From assembly GCA_012845835.1 (NCBI GenBank), contig JABAKD010000008.1, positions 16,111,223 to 16,175,222 of the forward strand: DNA of 64,000 nt. The letters run 5' to 3'. The stretch comes from Undaria pinnatifida (Eukaryota > Sar > Phaeophyceae > Laminariales > Alariaceae). Each line of letters opens with the position of its first letter. The first letter of the stretch is position 1. The position numbers and the translations under genes were made by a program. Positions 21,957 to 32,925 of this stretch are shown here, piece after piece. The notes beneath the pieces are model-generated. The model was not told the origin of the DNA and searched no databases. It worked only from the letters and a program-made list of their open reading frames with translations.

Positions 21957-22215
21957 TTTACCACCGAAGGGTCGGGTCATCATGAGCAGCAGTCAGTTGC
22001 AGGCGTGTATTCCACTTCATGTTGCCGTCATTGATGGTAGCTCGCGTACGACCAGCACTAACCAGCAGCAGGTGAGCCTCGACACGGGATTTATGCCTGT
22101 CTGTGTATCATAAGTTTCAAAACCAGACAGGTTCCCAAGCTGTCGAGCTGTCCGATGAAATACAGCACGCTAGTTTGACCGATGGCGGCGATACATTCCG
22201 CAAAAACGGTTTGAG
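21957..22215. repeat. Dispersed repeat, copy 1
   Basis: It matches 32690-32925: GGTTCATCA/GGGTCATCATGA, AGTCAGTxGCAGGCGTGTAT, TCATTGATGxxAGCTCGCGTAC, CGACACxGGATxTAT, GCTGTCxGAGCTxTCCGATGAAA and TTTGACCGxTGGCGGCGAT. The copia 3' LTR abuts its left end. I see no coding. Confidence 0.75.
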
Positions 22216-22246
22216 ATACAACAAAATCAGAACACAGGCTCCGCGT

Positions 22247-22270
22247 GGGTGCCGGTATTCGCCGGCACCC
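22247..22270. other. Perfect 9-bp stem hairpin
   Basis: GGGTGCCGG at 22247-22255 and its exact complement CCGGCACCC at 22262-22270 enclose a six-base loop, TATTCG. There is no U-run or gene nearby, so the role is unknown. Confidence 0.7.
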
Positions 22271-22959
22271 GTCCTCCGGGTACTGCAGGGCAGCACTTCG
22301 AAGTGTTCGATTCAATATTTGGTAGAGAAAAAGAAGTCACCACACAAAATCATAGTCTCCGCGTACAGTATGTAGGGTAATAGCAAGAGTTCGATAGAGA
22401 CTAACAGTCATAACAATGTACTACTATTAATAGCTACCGTTTTTCAAGTGAATCCGATTCCGTGCTTATTCATCAGATTTCGATCGGATGAATCCGAGCA
22501 CACGCCGACTGACCTTCTAGTCTGGCGACGAAACCTGTCGATCAAGCCTCCGGGGCCAGTAAGCTGACTTACCATGTCCGCTTCGCGTTTTCTTCGAAGA
22601 CACGGAGAGACGCGCATGAGCCAGCGTCTGAAATATACATGGCATGCAATAATAGTGTCATCTTGACCCGAACCTCCCAGATCGACCCTCTGTGTGTTGC
22701 CTGACCGTGGAGAAACGTGTTGACGTTGTTCCAGGCGCGAAACACGGTAGTATGACTGCGTTCGTCATTGAACGCTCAATGCTATTGCAATGCTGATGCA
22801 TGCAGCTGGTTTTGTAGACCGCTCACTTCTTGTAGATACAGCACGCGACTACAGCGTTTACGATTTTGAGAGCTAAGTATTTCAGGCTGGAGTTTTTATA
22901 AACAAAAATAAAACATGTCAGTTTTGTCTGGTCGCTCATTGGACAGGATTCACTTACAA
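22271..22959. other. Spacer, nothing recognised
   Basis: No ORF, repeat or RNA signature that I can support. Confidence 0.4.
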
Positions 22960-24060
22960 CGTAGGCGTCACCCGGGCATGATAAGGGATCGCAATCCATC
23001 CACATATGATATCTCCCCGCACGGTGTGGAAATCCCAACCCATCGGCCGATTTTCTGACTGGCCATGGTTTGAATGTTGAGCCAGCTCCACGTCGGGAGG
23101 ATACAGGGTCCCATCCCCCGTCCAGAGGTCGTTCAACATGTCTTAACCTCCAATCAACCGGGGAAGCAAACCGAGATTTCCCGGGTCGACACCACCGTTC
23201 ACCGTGAGGAAACGCCAATCACGTTGGCCAATCGCTGATTGGTTCGAGCTCCACAGCACTGTCCTAAACGGATAGAGGCTCATCAATGGGGCGCATTTCC
23301 GTCGCACACGGAGAAACGATAGCGTCCCATCCCCGATTCATGAATACCCCAAATCTCCACAGCTCCAAAAACGCCGGAACAACAACGACGACCTCCCGTG
23401 TCGACACCACTCCGCACGACTTGAAACCCCAACCATATTCGCTTACCGCTGATTGGCTGGGGCTCGGACACAAGGGCAACGCCACCATGGGAGGATATAG
23501 AGTCCTGCGCCCGTTTCAGAAATCCTGACAAACCAGGGAAGACAATCGATTTGTCCCGCGGGTCGATCCAGCTCCGCACGAAGTGCAACAATCATCTGTT
23601 ATTCACATTGGCTTATCGTTAAGTGGCTGTGCAGCTCGTAGAGCCAGGGACACCCGGGGAGGAGATAGACTAGCAAACTGGCAAGGGGCGGTTCGACGCA
23701 CGGGATGAGGATAGGGCCCCATCGCCGTTCCAGAAATTCTGATGTACTACATCAACGCCAACAAACCGGGGACGAAAAACTACTTCTCCCGGGTCGACAC
23801 CTCACCGCACGGTGTGGAAGCCTTAGCTAGCTGAGGTTAGTCTACAACGCCAGCACCACAGAACAGTGTCCAATCCCGGTTCAGAAACCCTTCAAGGAAT
23901 TTCAAAATAGAAACAAATGGGGCAACTCACCCTACTGCTGAATTTCTATTCGTATACCCCAACCCCGTGGTACGCGGATATTTAATTTGGCCCCCTGCAT
24001 CGATACCACCCCGCACAGTGTAACCTAACGTTGGATTGATCGGCTCAGCCGGGGTTCGTG
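22960..24060. repeat. Degenerate satellite-like array, ~160-235 bp units
   Basis: The anchor TCCCGGGTCGACACCACxxCxCAC recurs at about 23179, 23394, 23553, 23789 and 23993, with an eroded version near 23008. Between anchors each unit repeats AACCCCAATC, GCTGATTGGCTxGGxCT, CCCATCCCCGTTCAGAAAT and AACCGGGGAAGxAAA. Confidence 0.75.
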
Positions 24061-24248
24061 GATAGAGAAAAACACCACCCACTAAAAAGTTCAGCAAGTT
24101 CAATTACTATCATCTCCGACTGGTCTGTGATTCGACATGTTGTAAATGAACCAATTGCACAGTATACACAAATTGGTCCAGATCGAGTCGATCGGTGCAA
24201 CTTGCTGCGGTATCGTATTATTACGTCAGCAGTAATACACTTCACTTC

Positions 24249-24703
24249 TGTTACGGTTCCGTAACAATTTCAATAGTTACTATGACAGAGGCGTTTTCGT
24301 GATAGTAGGGGCCGCTATACCTACGCCCCCTCTCTATGTCGGGCGTGGCTGCCCCACCCGGAGACTTTAATCAATTCCAAGGGTTTGCGTTCATAAACCC
24401 TGCAAACAAGCAATCAAGTTACTATTTACACACTACTTTCTTGGGAGGCTTCATATATTGAGCACCTGCACAGGGGACCTGCTCTCTTTCACCGAGGAAC
24501 GTCCAAGCGCCTTCTAAACTTGGTCGTATTGGTTCTTCGGAGGTCAGTCATAATGAATATCTGAGGCGTGTTACAGACATAGCCCACATGGGGATCCTGC
24601 GATGCTATTAAACTAGATATCGTCGTCTGCTTGCCTTGATAGTTATCCTCGTGTGTGTCGCCCTGACTCCAGAGCTCACTGCACTATGTCACGATTCGTG
24701 ACA
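24249..24703 (+). repeat. 5' LTR of the LARD-like element
   Basis: It aligns end to end with 29320-29778: GATAGTAGGGGCCGC, GGCTGCCCCACCCGG, AATCAATTCCAAGGGTT, CAAGTTACTATTTACACACTA, GCACAGGGGACCTGCTCTCT and GTGTTACAGACATAGCCC. Its start contains the hairpin GTTACGG-TT-CCGTAAC. Its end, ATGTCACGA-T-TCGTGACAT (24686-24704), is a perfect 19-base palindrome. Confidence 0.9.
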
Positions 24704-24731
24704 TGGTGTCCCATCCGAGAATCGAATTCGG
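24704..24731 (+). promoter_or_regulatory. Primer-binding site complementary to a tRNA 3' end
   Basis: Directly after the LTR: TGG (complement of CCA), T (base 73), GTCCCAT (acceptor stem), then a 17-base block at 24715-24731 whose reverse complement is CCGAA-TTCGATT-CTCGG. That block has the T-arm layout: a 5-bp stem with four of five pairs intact and a loop TTCGATT followed by C61, which fits the invariant TTCRA pattern. The complementarity thus covers acceptor stem and whole T arm. The tRNA identity is not established. Confidence 0.75.
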
Positions 24732-24773
24732 GTTTCGACAGCTACAATGATGTGTACTGACCAATATACTAAT

Positions 24774-24900
24774 TAGACTAGTAGGCTAGATATCCTCGTC
24801 TGCCGCCTCGCCTTGATAGAAATCCTCGTCTGGCTCGTCCTGATTCTAGACCTCACTGCACTAGGGCACGATTCGTGACATGGTGTCCATCCCAGATACG
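24774..24900 (+). repeat. Duplicated LTR tail plus second, decayed primer-binding site
   Basis: AACTAGATATCGTCGTCTGC...GATTCGTGACATGGTGTCC at the LTR end recurs as GGCTAGATATCCTCGTCTGC...GATTCGTGACATGGTGTCC about 180 bases downstream. The second primer site keeps TGGTGTCC, then diverges. Confidence 0.75.
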
Positions 24901-25985
24901 CGCTTGCCCTCGCGGAAGATCACCCTGTGTGTCTCTCTCTGGATTTGGGTTTCTCGTCGTGGTTCGGTTTGTTGCTTCTTCTTTTGCTGCTGTATCTTTT
25001 GTGCTCTTCTTCTGCTGCTCTATATTTTGTGCTCCGAGCGCGTCACTCATTTTGTTCCTGTTTTTTTGAAGCGCATGCGCTCGACTTTTAGCGCGCGCTC
25101 CTGGGACCCCAGCCTGTCCAGCAGCACCTGGGAGCTCAGCCTGTCCAGCAGAAGCTAGATGGGTACGGTGCGTTGCAGCATTTAGGTGGGCATGGTGCCG
25201 CCCTTGCACGCGTCGCGCGTCGACACTCAATGGCGTCGTATTCAATATATTCTTTTGTAGTCTTTTTTGTGTTTTTGTTTCTTCTTTTTGTTCACTTGAA
25301 CATTATCTTGAATATATTTTGCGAGTTGATCCCATATACCACATATTTGTATTGCTGCTGTAGACTGTACTACTTCGACCGGTATCCGCTGATCGTTTGA
25401 GTCCACGGCACACCCAGGGAAGCATATTGCACTGGAGTGTGCCTGTATCGTTGTCCTCACCATGGCTCCCTCCAGTTTCGCTTGTTTTCTCTGGCGTTGT
25501 CGGATGGCACAGGTGGGAGATAAACAGCAGTGCACCCGGTTAGGCCGTTGCCGTTCCTTGCGCTTACCGGCGGCTGAAAATTGAATGAGGAAGGAAAAGC
25601 ATAAGTCCCAAGCGATGCGGGAAAGTGGTTCGCGTGCGCGCCACGGGTGTACTCGCCGCGAGAACTCCCAGGCCCTACATCCACGCGTCTGAATCTCTGC
25701 CGTTGCTGCCGTTGCTGTTGCCGCGCGTTGTTGCTTGCGCTGCTCGTTCCTCTACTGCTTGAGGTGCCCCGTGAGCACTGATTACAGCAAGAGAGGCCGA
25801 AGGTAGTACGGTTTCCTATATATGTATGGATTTTTACACTTATAACAACAGCAGTACCTTGCGCTTAGAAATTGGACAGCAGTGATGTATTATGTGTCTG
25901 TGTCGATAAGAGGGGAGACACTCGACTTTTGACACCATTGAACACACACCACAGAACCCACGCCTGACGTGTTTCCCGGCCACAA
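24901..25985. other. LARD-like internal region, no coding recognised
   Basis: T-rich on the plus strand (tracts of TTCTTCTTTTGCTGC at 24975-25030). It contains a direct repeat CAGCCTGTCCAGCAG at about 25112 and 25137. Frames are short and of low complexity. Confidence 0.5.
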
Positions 25986-26290
25986 CGGCATAATGGGAGG
26001 GTCTGCGCCTGGTCGAGCCGTGTTGTTGTTTCTCATGCTGAGGGAGACGGCAACCAATCTCCTCTGGATCTGCGCCTCCCCGCGCCGTAAGGATCTTCTT
26101 CTACTGCTGTATGTTCACATGCCCCACTTCCCATTGCTGTTTTATAGCCTACAATGGGAGAGTCTGCGCCTGGTCGAGCCTTTTCGTTGTCTCCTAGGTT
26201 GAGGGGGACAGCAACCAGTCTCCGCTGGGTCTGCGCATTCCCGCGCCGTAATGCTATACTAGTACTGCTGTAAGTGCTAACATGCTCCTC
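25986..26290. repeat. 161-bp tandem duplication in the LARD-like element
   Basis: AATGGGAGxGTCTGCGCCTGG begins at about 25992 and 26153. Both units continue with TCGAGCC, GAGGGxGACxGCAACCA, TCTCCxCTGGxTCTGCGC and CCGCGCCGTAA. Confidence 0.85.
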
Positions 26291-27835
26291 GCAATCCCAC
26301 TTTAGGAGCTGTGTCACTCAATTTATTTCATTAATGTTATTAAATTTAATTGTTGGCGCTGTGGTACGCTGAGCTTACTACAGTGTGTTATCATTGTGGT
26401 TGTGCTCGATATGCTTTCTGGTATCGCTTGCGGATTTATTAGTGTACCGGGTACACATGACTGAATTCTGAGCACGTTTTGTTTGTGATGTTTTAACTTG
26501 TTCTCCCGCTAATGTTGAAGTTTCCCTGTTTTTGCTCTACTTTGTTCGTGATCAAACCGGCCATGTTTGACCCAAAGCAAGCACGTTTTCCCATGTTCAC
26601 GCACGTTTGCCCGTGATCAAACCCAACTCCACGTTTGCTCGTGATCAAGCTGGTGGTCGTCGCTGTTGATCAATAAAAAAATGACGCTCGTCAACTTGTT
26701 ACGTACGCTATGCGTGCCTACCTTCATCTGTAATTTCATTTGGCCGGGAAGGGTTCCACTGGTATTACTGCTGCCTTGTCGGGGTTTTGTTGCGGTTGTG
26801 GCTACCGCGACATCGTTCCTGTGCGCAGTAGTTGCTGAGCCACCCTCCTGTTTTTGCATCCATTTCTTGGGTTCTTTTCTGCACTATTTCGTGTGCTGTT
26901 TTTGTTGTCCGTGGAGGGGATGCAGGCGATGATTGCGGTGTGGACATCGCTGCCGTCAGACACAGCAAGCAGTGACCACATTACTGGCTCTCTCTAAAAT
27001 GAGGCAACGACACGGATACTAGAGCCGCTTGATGATGTATCTTGTTTTTTTTTCGAACGAGATGTGATGTGCGCACGTATAGTTTCGTTCCTTCGTGTAT
27101 ATTGAAAGGCTCGCATGAGCCGCTGTATTTGTCAAATGCCTGCCGTTTGCACTCACCTCTCAAGCAATGTATTATGCTGCTAGGCCGCTGTTTTCTTGTG
27201 TTGTTGCTGTCTGACCGCCTCCGCCCGTCTCCACTGCTGGTTGTTTTGTTTCGCATGTCCTCTTCAATTAAGCAGAAGAGCATGCTTGCGCACATATGTT
27301 CCGCTCCTTTAGTTGTGTAAGGACTCGCACACTGTGCTATATTCCTCGGCTAGCTGTCGTTCACTCATTCTTCGTGTTGCTTTCCTCTGCTGTTCTGCTG
27401 TTGCTTTCTGCCGCGGTTGTTGCCTTGCCAAGGGACGTGCGTTTTGTTTTTCTGTCGTATTGTTTGTTTCGTGCTTGTGTTGATTGTGTTTGATATCATA
27501 TGTTTGTTTGGCAGGAGCGGGAATGTCTTTTAAAGATGGCTTTGCAATTATTGTTGGGATCTTTGTTGTTGTCTCCAATTCTAAGAGAGACGGCAACCCG
27601 GCCCCTGTTCGGCTGTGTGGGTTCATCATTACTTACCGGTGTCCCGTTAACGTCCGTGCCCACTATTGTTACAATTGCTCCTCTTTTCCTTTCTTTGCAT
27701 GAATTTTCAACTCTGAAGGGGGGGAGATGCCGCCTTCGTCAGAAGCCTGCCACAGCACGGAATCACCCGACACCAAGCGACGGGTACCAAGCCTGAATCT
27801 CTAACGCGAAGGAGATGGAAGGACGCCCATCTAGA
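26291..27835. other. LARD-like internal region, no coding recognised
   Basis: Contains repeated phrases such as CACGTTTGCCCGTGATCAAAC (26520-26660) and many CTGCTG/TTGTTG stretches. The minus frame at 26981-27295 and plus frames at 27042-27796 are unremarkable. AGAGACGGCAACC at 27587 echoes the 161-bp unit. Confidence 0.4.
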
Positions 27836-28110
27836 CCAGCCTTCCCCCGCGCGCCGTTCCCTCGCGTCGAACCCTGGCTTGTGCGGACTCTCCCGTTCCG
27901 AACCCCTGTCCGCGCGCTGTTCCCTCGCCCCGAAGCTTTGCCCGCGCGATGCTCCTTCCTTCCGAAGGCTTGCCCATGCACCGATCGCTCGCTCTGAAGT
28001 CTGACCCGTGCGCTGTTTTGCCGTTCCTCCGCTCCGAACCCTTGCCCGTGCGCTGTTACGCCTTTCGTTCGCTCCGAGTCTTCGCCCGTGCCTCCTTCTC
28101 GTCGCGACGC
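27836..28110. repeat. Degenerate minisatellite, about 45-54 bp units
   Basis: CGCGCTGTTCCCTCGC-CCGAAxCxTTGCCCG and variants follow one another about five times. Both strands stay open through it (minus 27707-28186, plus 27815-28230), giving Arg/Ser-rich shadows rather than a credible protein. Confidence 0.7.
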
Positions 28111-29308
28111 CTCGTCTCCGTCCGCCAAATAGGTGTCTGCGCCATGTGTAAGGACCTGAGTTGCGTGTTAAGACGGCAAGAGTCACATCCCGGACTAAAA
28201 CACCGGCTACTGGCGATCTGCTTCCCGTAATAGTTATTCAGTTACACTTTCACCACGAGTCTTGTTGAGACGTTGTTGGGGTCGAAAAATGTAATGATGG
28301 TGTGTTGCAATAGCGGGGTGAATGTTATGGGTGGGTATCTGTATCTAGGAAATTACTCTGGTGTGCGAGGCGTATGTTTACGTGTTTCTTCATAGTAATG
28401 AGTCTTCATCGCCGGTCGTGGTTTGCCAGTTTGAATTTTTCAATTTTCTGGTGTTGGTTGTTTTTGGCATGTTAATTCGTTTTTTTTGTTGCCTTTTTCG
28501 ACTGAGTGCTTACTTTGGAGGCGCAACTGTTTCTACAATCTTTCTGCTATTGTAATGGCTTCGTTTCGTAGTTACGAATGGGATTTCATCGGATTTTTTG
28601 CTCGTTGTATGGGTTTTCTCTAGGCGTCTGCGTTAATTCTATTTAACAGCTCATGGGGGCATGCCCTGGTAGTAGGATCAGCACTGCTTTGTAAAGAGTC
28701 GGATAGGCTGTTGGTACAGTCTCTTTAGCAGGAACGGGGTCGTTTTTACTAGTTGGGTACAAGTTGACTTTGAATGGACTACTAAGTGGTTGTTTGGTGA
28801 GGGTTACATGCTTATCCTCCACCTTCGGCAGTTTATTTTGTTTGAGGTTTATTGTGTCAAATTCGTCATTTTCGCGTTTTGATACCCGGCATCGGAGTTC
28901 CGCTGTTGCCAAAGGTTTAGGATTTCTTTGCCCGTCGTGCTTGTTTCCTTTTTGCGGTAAGTTATTGAGCTACTGACGTTGCATTTTAGTGGAGAATTAT
29001 GTTGTATGTGGGCAGAGTCAAAAAAGATTAGACGAGTCAGTTCCGTGGAGTTGCGTTCAGCTTTCGTGCACGATACTTTCGTTCACATGCCGACGTTTAG
29101 CCGTTGAATAGTGGTCAGGCGATCAAATACGCAGTGAAAAGGCAGGGGGGAGGGTTCGTGTCGAGGATTTTTCTCTAATGGTCCCAGTGTTCTTGGTCTG
29201 TTACCCTATCCTCGAGGTCATTGTTTCTGTAAAGAGCTTTGCGGCTCTGTATTCTTGGCTATTTAGTCACAGGATTGCTATAGCATATTGCTCTTGTCAT
29301 CGCATTGT
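28111..29308. other. LARD-like internal region, 3' part
   Basis: Mostly T-rich. The minus frame 28643-28912 (89 codons) has an ordinary composition (FDTINLKQNKLPKVEDKHVT) but no recognisable domain, and lies antisense to the element. Confidence 0.4.
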
Positions 29309-29319
29309 GCTAGAGGGGA
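29309..29319 (+). promoter_or_regulatory. Polypurine tract before the 3' LTR
   Basis: GCTAGAGGGGA ends exactly where the right LTR begins with TGTTACGG. Such purine runs prime plus-strand DNA synthesis in LTR elements. Confidence 0.6.
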
Positions 29320-29778
29320 TGTTACGGTTCCGTGACAATTTTAACAGTTACTATGATAGAGGCGTTTTCGTGATAGTAGGGGCCGCAATATTTACGCCCC
29401 CTCCCTACGTCGGGTGTGGCTGCCCCACCCGGAAGCTTCAATCAATTCCAAGGGTTCGTGTTCATAAACCCTGCGAATAAGCAATCAAGTTACTATTTAC
29501 ACACTAATTTCTTGGGACGCTTCATATCTTGAGCATCTGCACAGGGGACCTGCTCTCTTTTTCCGAGGAACGTACAAACGCCTTCTGAACTCGGTCGTAT
29601 CGGTCTTTCGGAGGCTAGTCATAATGAGTTTCTGAGGCGTGTTACAGACATAGCCCTAATGGGGACCCTGCGATGCTAGTAAACTAGATATCGTCGCCTG
29701 CTTCGCCTTGATAGATGTCCTCGTCTGCCCTGCCCTGACTCTAGACCTCACTGCACTACGAGGGCACGATTCGTGACA
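29320..29778 (+). repeat. 3' LTR of the LARD-like element
   Basis: It is the partner of 24249-24703, starts TGTTACGGTTCCGTGAC and ends GATTCGTGACA, followed by CTTCT. By eye the two LTRs are roughly 90 percent identical. Confidence 0.9.
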
Positions 29779-31139
29779 CTTCTCTTTTTTTTCCCATCCC
29801 ATTTCTTGTGATGCTCGCACTACACCCGCCCTCCCAGCAGCATGACGCGGATCCGGGGTCATATAGCGGACTCTCCTCCCCCACCCCTAATACGGTACAT
29901 GCCTTAGTTAATATCTCGAGAAGAATTCGGTATTTTTTTCCCTCGTCGATTCGCGTCATATTTTACCTACCCACGCTGCTAGGCGATTTCAGCAGTTGGT
30001 TGATCTTTTTTGTTTCGTTTTTTTCTGCATATAAATTAGGCCAACATAGCTCACAACGCGGTTATTATTCAACTCGAGGACCAGAGCTGGTATTAATAGT
30101 ATGCCTCCACTAGACCACCGGGGCGACCGGCTCTATATCACTCACTGCCCAGGTGGCGTATCAGATTATCCTCAAGCCTGGTATACGTCAATTTTTTGAG
30201 TTCGAAATCTCTCTGTGTGCGTACTCGTATAATTTTTTGTGGGACTTATTCTTGTGCACTAATTGACTTGCGAAAAGAGCGACAGCGTGAGTTAGCAACA
30301 CTCAACACTCGATGAAAAATCGCTTATCAGTGGGGGCTGAACCGTATTCGCCAACAATAATAAAGGCAATAACACCTGTGACCACGGCTTGTATTTCCAA
30401 AAGCTGGAAAATATAAGTATACAAAAAAAAAACTCACCAGAAGAGATGATCAATCAGCAATCAGCAGCAAGGAGCACGTCAAGTAAGTACGAAACAACAC
30501 AAAGTTATTTGTCAGTTTCTTGCCAACATGACCGCTTGCACTTGACCGGCAAATGACCACAGCAATGAAGTCAGGGATTACAGCAACAATATAGCTCACC
30601 GCCTATATTATTTCTCCAAAAAGTCATCTCGGCAAAAAATAACACTAAACGCGTACGATACGATACGGGACGAATGCATGCCACTCACTTGTTTCTTCCG
30701 TGGATTCTGTCGACATACTACGACCTTCGTGTAGCGCAACTTAACAACAGGAGGAACGATTATTTTTCGCCTTGTTTTTTGTGTCGAACATGTGTGGTAC
30801 ACCCTCGCTCCATGCCATAAAATAAGTCACAGGCAAAAACATATGGTGTGTAACAGAGCATCGCCGTGTGTGGTCCGTGTGGTCTTACTCGTACGTACCT
30901 GTATTGCTTGCACAAGAGTACAAACCACGTCGATTTGTCCGAACTTGTATAATGCCACCCTCGAGACCCCGGGGACGCAGCTACTCGCAATGCTGCTGTG
31001 TGCCTTTTTCTGGGGCAGCGATCGTAACCACTACTACCTCCTCCTCGTTTTAGTCATGCGTCCGCTTGCCACGTCTATACCCATGTACGTACGTGTAGCT
31101 ACCGAAATACGATAAACAAATGCACTACTTTGATACCTA
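29779..31139. other. Unassigned DNA
   Basis: No domain recognised. Short frames only (for example 29808-30113 and 30792-31115). The DNA between 30180 and 30780 is AT-rich and stop-rich. Confidence 0.4.
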
Positions 31140-31559
31140 CCGCAGTACCGTGGGGATATTTTTGCGGAAAACATTGTTTGTTTTAGGACCAAACATGACG
31201 CCAATTTGAAAACAATGCGGTGCCAAGATTTATACATCAACCTCTCCATTCATCAAGCCCCGAAGGAAAACTGGAAAATACCGGTCAAGATACATTTTTT
31301 TGCGCGCTCCTCGCTTGTCTCGCACAGCACCCATTCGCGTTCACGTCGAGGTGCTGGATGGATTGACCAGCAGCAGAAACAGTCAGTAGCCAGCGCAATT
31401 CTTGCAACCATACAACAAAGCGTTCGAAACACCACTACCTTGATGATCACACCTATATTTAGAAGGCATCCACGGTTCGTTTGTGGGGATAAATATACAT
31501 GGAATTAGTGTGAGATATTTATTACGCGGTCCTGAAAGATGGATCGTCGAAATTGGACC

Positions 31560-31576
31560 AATATATATATATATAC
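31560..31576. repeat. (TA)n microsatellite
   Basis: A run of about eight TA units. Confidence 0.9.
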
Positions 31577-32545
31577 CGAACGACTCCTTGGAGCGTCGAC
31601 GAAAATAACTGACAAACATTGTTTCTCGCACAGCAATTTTTACTAGCAACCACTCCGTTCGTTGTGTTTTTTTTTCCGTTTTTCTGGTTTGGTCTGTTGT
31701 GTGTGTTCACGTACCCGGTACGCTGGCATTTCACTAGCTACATACCTCGATAAGTTGCGATTGTTTGGTTTACTCTGTCTCACAGTGTGTGACCACATAA
31801 ATATAAGATGTATCTCTCTGGGATGAAGAATAGGCACGGACACTGGGTGTAACAGTGTCGTTGGGTAGGGAACGACCTCTCTCAGAGACAACGAACGTTC
31901 GAAAAAGGGTATTTAACAGTGAAATATGATATCGAAAAGCACCGAGATAGCAGTAGTACGACAATAGGCCAAACGCTTCGAGGTGTGACCATGAAAAAAG
32001 TGCCGTGGGGACGAAATAAGACGCCAGTTTGGAAATGATGTCAACTTGGAAATACATGTTTTCCCGTATGTTGTTTTCGTTCAAGCTCTGCTTATATGCC
32101 AAAACCCAAGAATAGCTCGGGCGCATACTGACCATAAATACAAAAATTTGCGCACTTCTTTCTTGTCTCATTCAGTCCACGTACCCGATCCCGGCCAGGT
32201 GCGGCACGGATGCGGCAGGGCGAGGGGCGTTTGAGCCGCACCCCGAGGACGTGTTTTATTCGATCAAGCCCTGAAGACGTCAAGCAAAACAAACAAACGC
32301 TTCAGCCCTGCAGACGTCAAACGCAAAACAAACGTTCGAGAGAATGACACCGCAATAATCCAAACATTAGCAACTACCGTTTGGAAATGATGCCAACTTT
32401 GTGTATCATCCAGGCGCTGCAGACATCAAGATACACCAAAATCTTCGGAATTCCTCCTCAACATGCGGTATTTTTGCAACTTCTCGCTTGACTCGCTCGA
32501 CATCCGTCCGCGTTCACGTCGATATGCGGAAGGGACATGATAGGG

Positions 32546-32570
32546 CGAGGGGCGTTGGAGCCGCCCCTCG
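32546..32570. other. Perfect 9-bp GC-rich hairpin
   Basis: CGAGGGGCG (32546-32554) and CGCCCCTCG (32562-32570) pair around a seven-base loop TTGGAGC. A related but imperfect version ends the preceding repeat copy near 32220-32250. Confidence 0.7.
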
Positions 32571-32689
32571 AAGCCGGCGCTTGAACGAAGCTATTTGACC
32601 GAGAATTCCAGTTCCGCGAATCGCATACTTGGGCCGGGACAAAACGAAACTCTCGACCGGATCCCTGAAACAGAATAATGATTTAACAT

Positions 32690-32925
32690 TGGGTTCATCA
32701 CGAACATAAGTCAGTCGCAGGCGTGTATCAGTCTATATTTTGCTTTCATTGATGACAGCTCGCGTACAGCAAGCGCATACCGACAGCAGGGGTACCTCGA
32801 CACCGGATAAATAATGCTTGTCTGTGAATCGCAAGACTCGAGAGCAGACAGGCTCCAGAGCTATCCGATGAAACGAAGCACCTCAGTTTGACCGGTGGCG
32901 GCGATGCTTTCACAGGGAGAAAAAA
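32690..32925. repeat. Dispersed repeat, copy 2
   Basis: Homologous to 21957-22215 in the same orientation (CAGGCGTGTAT, AGCTCGCGTAC, CGACACCGGATAAAT, TATCCGATGAAACG, TTTGACCGGTGGCGGCGATG). Confidence 0.75.

Larger units (their letters stand above)
24249..29778 (+). mobile_element. 5.5-kb non-autonomous LTR element (LARD-like)
   Basis: Direct repeats of 455 bp (24249-24703) and 459 bp (29320-29778), both starting TGTTACGGTTCCGT and ending GATTCGTGACA, flank 4.6 kb. CTTC precedes the left LTR and follows the right one, a 4-bp target duplication. A primer-binding site starts immediately after the left LTR, and AGAGGGGA, a polypurine tract, abuts the right LTR. Orientation is therefore plus. The internal region holds no recognisable Gag, protease, integrase, RT or RNase H in any frame I could read. 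It is T- and G-rich on the plus strand and contains internal tandem repeats. This combination fits a large retrotransposon derivative mobilised in trans. Confidence 0.8.
31140..32600. repeat. Three diverged copies of a ~300-350 bp repeat
   Basis: Copies start near 31140, 31970 and 32340. Shared blocks are GTACCGTGGGGA/GTGCCGTGGGGA, GACGCCAxTTTGxAAAxxATG, TTTTTGCGCxCTxCTCGCTTG, TCTCGCxCAxCACCCxTxCGCG and TTCACGTCGAxxTGCGG. The last two end in GGGCGAGGGGCGTT(T/G)GAGCCGC. Between copies 1 and 2 lies unrelated DNA with a TA microsatellite. Confidence 0.65.

Noticed and set aside
22247-22270. 9-bp hairpin as a transcription terminator
   Set aside because: There is no U-run and no bacterial gene upstream; intrinsic terminators do not apply to this kind of DNA.
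23230-23260. GGTTCGAGCTCC as a tRNA B box
   Set aside because: No matching A box or cloverleaf can be drawn around it, and it is part of a satellite unit.
24715-24731. T-arm-like block as part of a tRNA gene
   Set aside because: Only the complement of the 3' half is present and it abuts an LTR, which is the geometry of a primer-binding site. No anticodon or D arm was found upstream or downstream.
27707-28186. 159-codon Arg-rich minus frame as a basic protein
   Set aside because: It covers a 45-54 bp minisatellite inside the LARD-like element, with equal openness on the other strand.
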